This document shows positions 63,271 to 64,000 of a stretch of DNA of 64,000 nucleotides, in pieces. A program made the position numbers and the translations under genes. The stretch is from RPQJ01 sp963707145. Lineage in GTDB: Bacteria; Pseudomonadota; Gammaproteobacteria; Steroidobacterales; Steroidobacteraceae. The notes beneath the pieces are model-generated. The model did no database searches. It was not told where the DNA came from and saw only the letters and a list, made by a program, of their open reading frames with translations. The stretch lies in the NCBI GenBank assembly GCA_963707145.1, contig CAVPOQ010000003.1, forward strand, positions 1-64,000, written 5' to 3'. The stretch's first letter is position 1. Each line of letters opens with the position of its first letter.

Positions 63271-64000
63271 ATGCCCGAGGGCCGTGCCGCCGCTGCAACG
63301 ATCCGGAGCGCCCTGCCGCGCACCGTGGTCGTGCTCGGACTCGTCTCGCTGCTGAACGACGCGGCCAGCGAGATGATCACGCCACTGCTGCCGATCTTCC
63401 TGACGGCCACGCTCGGCGCCGGGCCGGCCATCGTGGGCTTCGTCGAGGGGCTGGCCGAAGCGACCGCAAGCGTGCTCAAGCTGGTCTCCGGCCGGCTGGC
63501 GGATCGGGGCGTGTCGGCCAAGGGGCTCGTGGTCGGAGGCTATGGCATCTCGAACGCCTGCCGGCCGCTGATCGGCCTCGCGACGGGGTGGCTGGCCGTG
63601 CTGCTGCTGCGCTTTCTCGACCGGGTCGGCAAGGGCCTGCGCACGGCGCCGCGCGACGCCTTCATCGCCTCCGCTGCGCACCCCGACCAGCGCGGCCGCG
63701 CCTTCGGTTTCCACCGGTCGATGGATCATGCCGGCGCCGTGATCGGGCCGCTGATCGCATTCGCACTGCTGGCATCGCAGGTCGACCTTCGGCACGTGTT
63801 CCTGGTCTCGGCGCTGCCGGGCGCGCTGGTGATCCTGCTGCTCGTATTCGGGCTGCCCGCGCAGCACGCGCCACTCGCCGCGCCGCCGAAGCGCTTCCGC
63901 TGGAGCGAACTGCACGGACGGCTCAGGGCGATGATCGTGGCCGCAGGGCTGCTCGCCCTGGCGAGCGTGCCCGAGGTGTTCGTGGTGCTGTGGGCCACCG
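63271..64000 (+). CDS. MFS transporter, 3' partial
   Basis: The N-terminal 243 residues of a major facilitator protein that runs off the window. It starts at the ATG at 63271. The first helix includes VVVLGLVSLLNDAASEMITPLLPIF. VGFVEGLAEATASVLKLVSGRLADRG carries the loop 2-3 signature, followed by FLDRVGKGLRTAPRDAFIA, GRAFGFHRSMDHAGAVIGPL and VFLVSALPGALVILLLVFG. These match a common bacterial MFS group of unknown substrate. About six membrane helices are visible. It is divergent from the PotF-like gene. Confidence 0.9.
   Translation, partial: MPEGRAAAATIRSALPRTVVVLGLVSLLNDAASEMITPLLPIFLTATLGAGPAIVGFVEGLAEATASVLKLVSGRLADRGVSAKGLVVGGYGISNACRPLIGLATGWLAVLLLRFLDRVGKGLRTAPRDAFIASAAHPDQRGRAFGFHRSMDHAGAVIGPLIAFALLASQVDLRHVFLVSALPGALVILLLVFGLPAQHAPLAAPPKRFRWSELHGRLRAMIVAAGLLALASVPEVFVVLWAT

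Overview
The window is GC-rich chromosomal DNA from a gammaproteobacterium. The housekeeping blocks gyrA-serC-pheA-aroA-cmk-rpsA-ihfB, thrS-infC-rpmI-rplT-pheST-ihfA-merR and scpAB-rluB are laid out as in that class. A fused aspartokinase/diaminopimelate decarboxylase, a UrcA-type protein and DUF6502-like genes point towards the Xanthomonadales/Steroidobacterales side; this placement is inference from gene content only.

Layout. 1-4.0 kb: the tail of a YgjP/DUF45 metallopeptidase, a DAHP synthase, a small exported protein and a dihydropyrimidinase-like hydrolase, all carrying many single-base deletions. 4.1-11.5 kb: peroxiredoxin, NADP-dependent oxidoreductase, etfBA, a nitrilase-fold protein with altered catalytic residues, rsgA, an M48 peptidase and oligoribonuclease. 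11.5-17.1 kb: an accessory island with visibly lower G+C. It holds two DUF6502-like genes pointing at each other, an IS3-family element with an A8G slippage site, and a secreted protein made of 25 and a fraction near-identical 21-residue repeats built on the motif IIGGD. 17.5-29.8 kb: parvulin lipoprotein, bolA, yciI, yciB, yciO, trpS, scpA, scpB, an RluB-like protein lacking its catalytic Asp, then a minus-strand run of SDR, squalene/phytoene-synthase-like, rmuC, gph, ubiG and a deaminase-like amidohydrolase. 29.9-43.4 kb: gyrA, serine/aromatic amino-acid genes, cmk, rpsA, ihfB, lapA-like, ComEA-like, galU, gabT. 43.4-54.5 kb: tRNA-Asn, aspartate aminotransferase, uvrB, tRNA-Val, thrS, infC (apparent AUC start), rpmI, rplT, pheS, pheT, ihfA, a MerR-like gene, tRNA-Pro. 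54.5-64 kb: UrcA-like protein, TerB/DUF697 protein, histidine phosphatase, SAM hydrolase, a small acidic protein, lysAC fusion, asd, a PotF-like lipoprotein and the start of an MFS transporter.

How it fits together. Most genes serve central processes: translation (trpS, thrS, pheST, infC, ribosomal proteins, tRNAs), chromosome upkeep (gyrA, scpAB, uvrB, ihfA/B) and amino-acid supply (serine, aromatic, lysine/threonine branches). The most unusual locus is the island: one DUF6502-like gene overlaps the repeat-protein gene by an ATGA, so the two are probably translated together, and a second DUF6502-like gene lies on the other side of the IS.

Sequence quality. Frame breaks in several normally essential genes (DAHP synthase, aroA, uvrB, thrS, pheT) cluster in a few stretches. 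They look like base-calling or assembly indels, so broken genes here should not be read as biological pseudogenes without checking reads.
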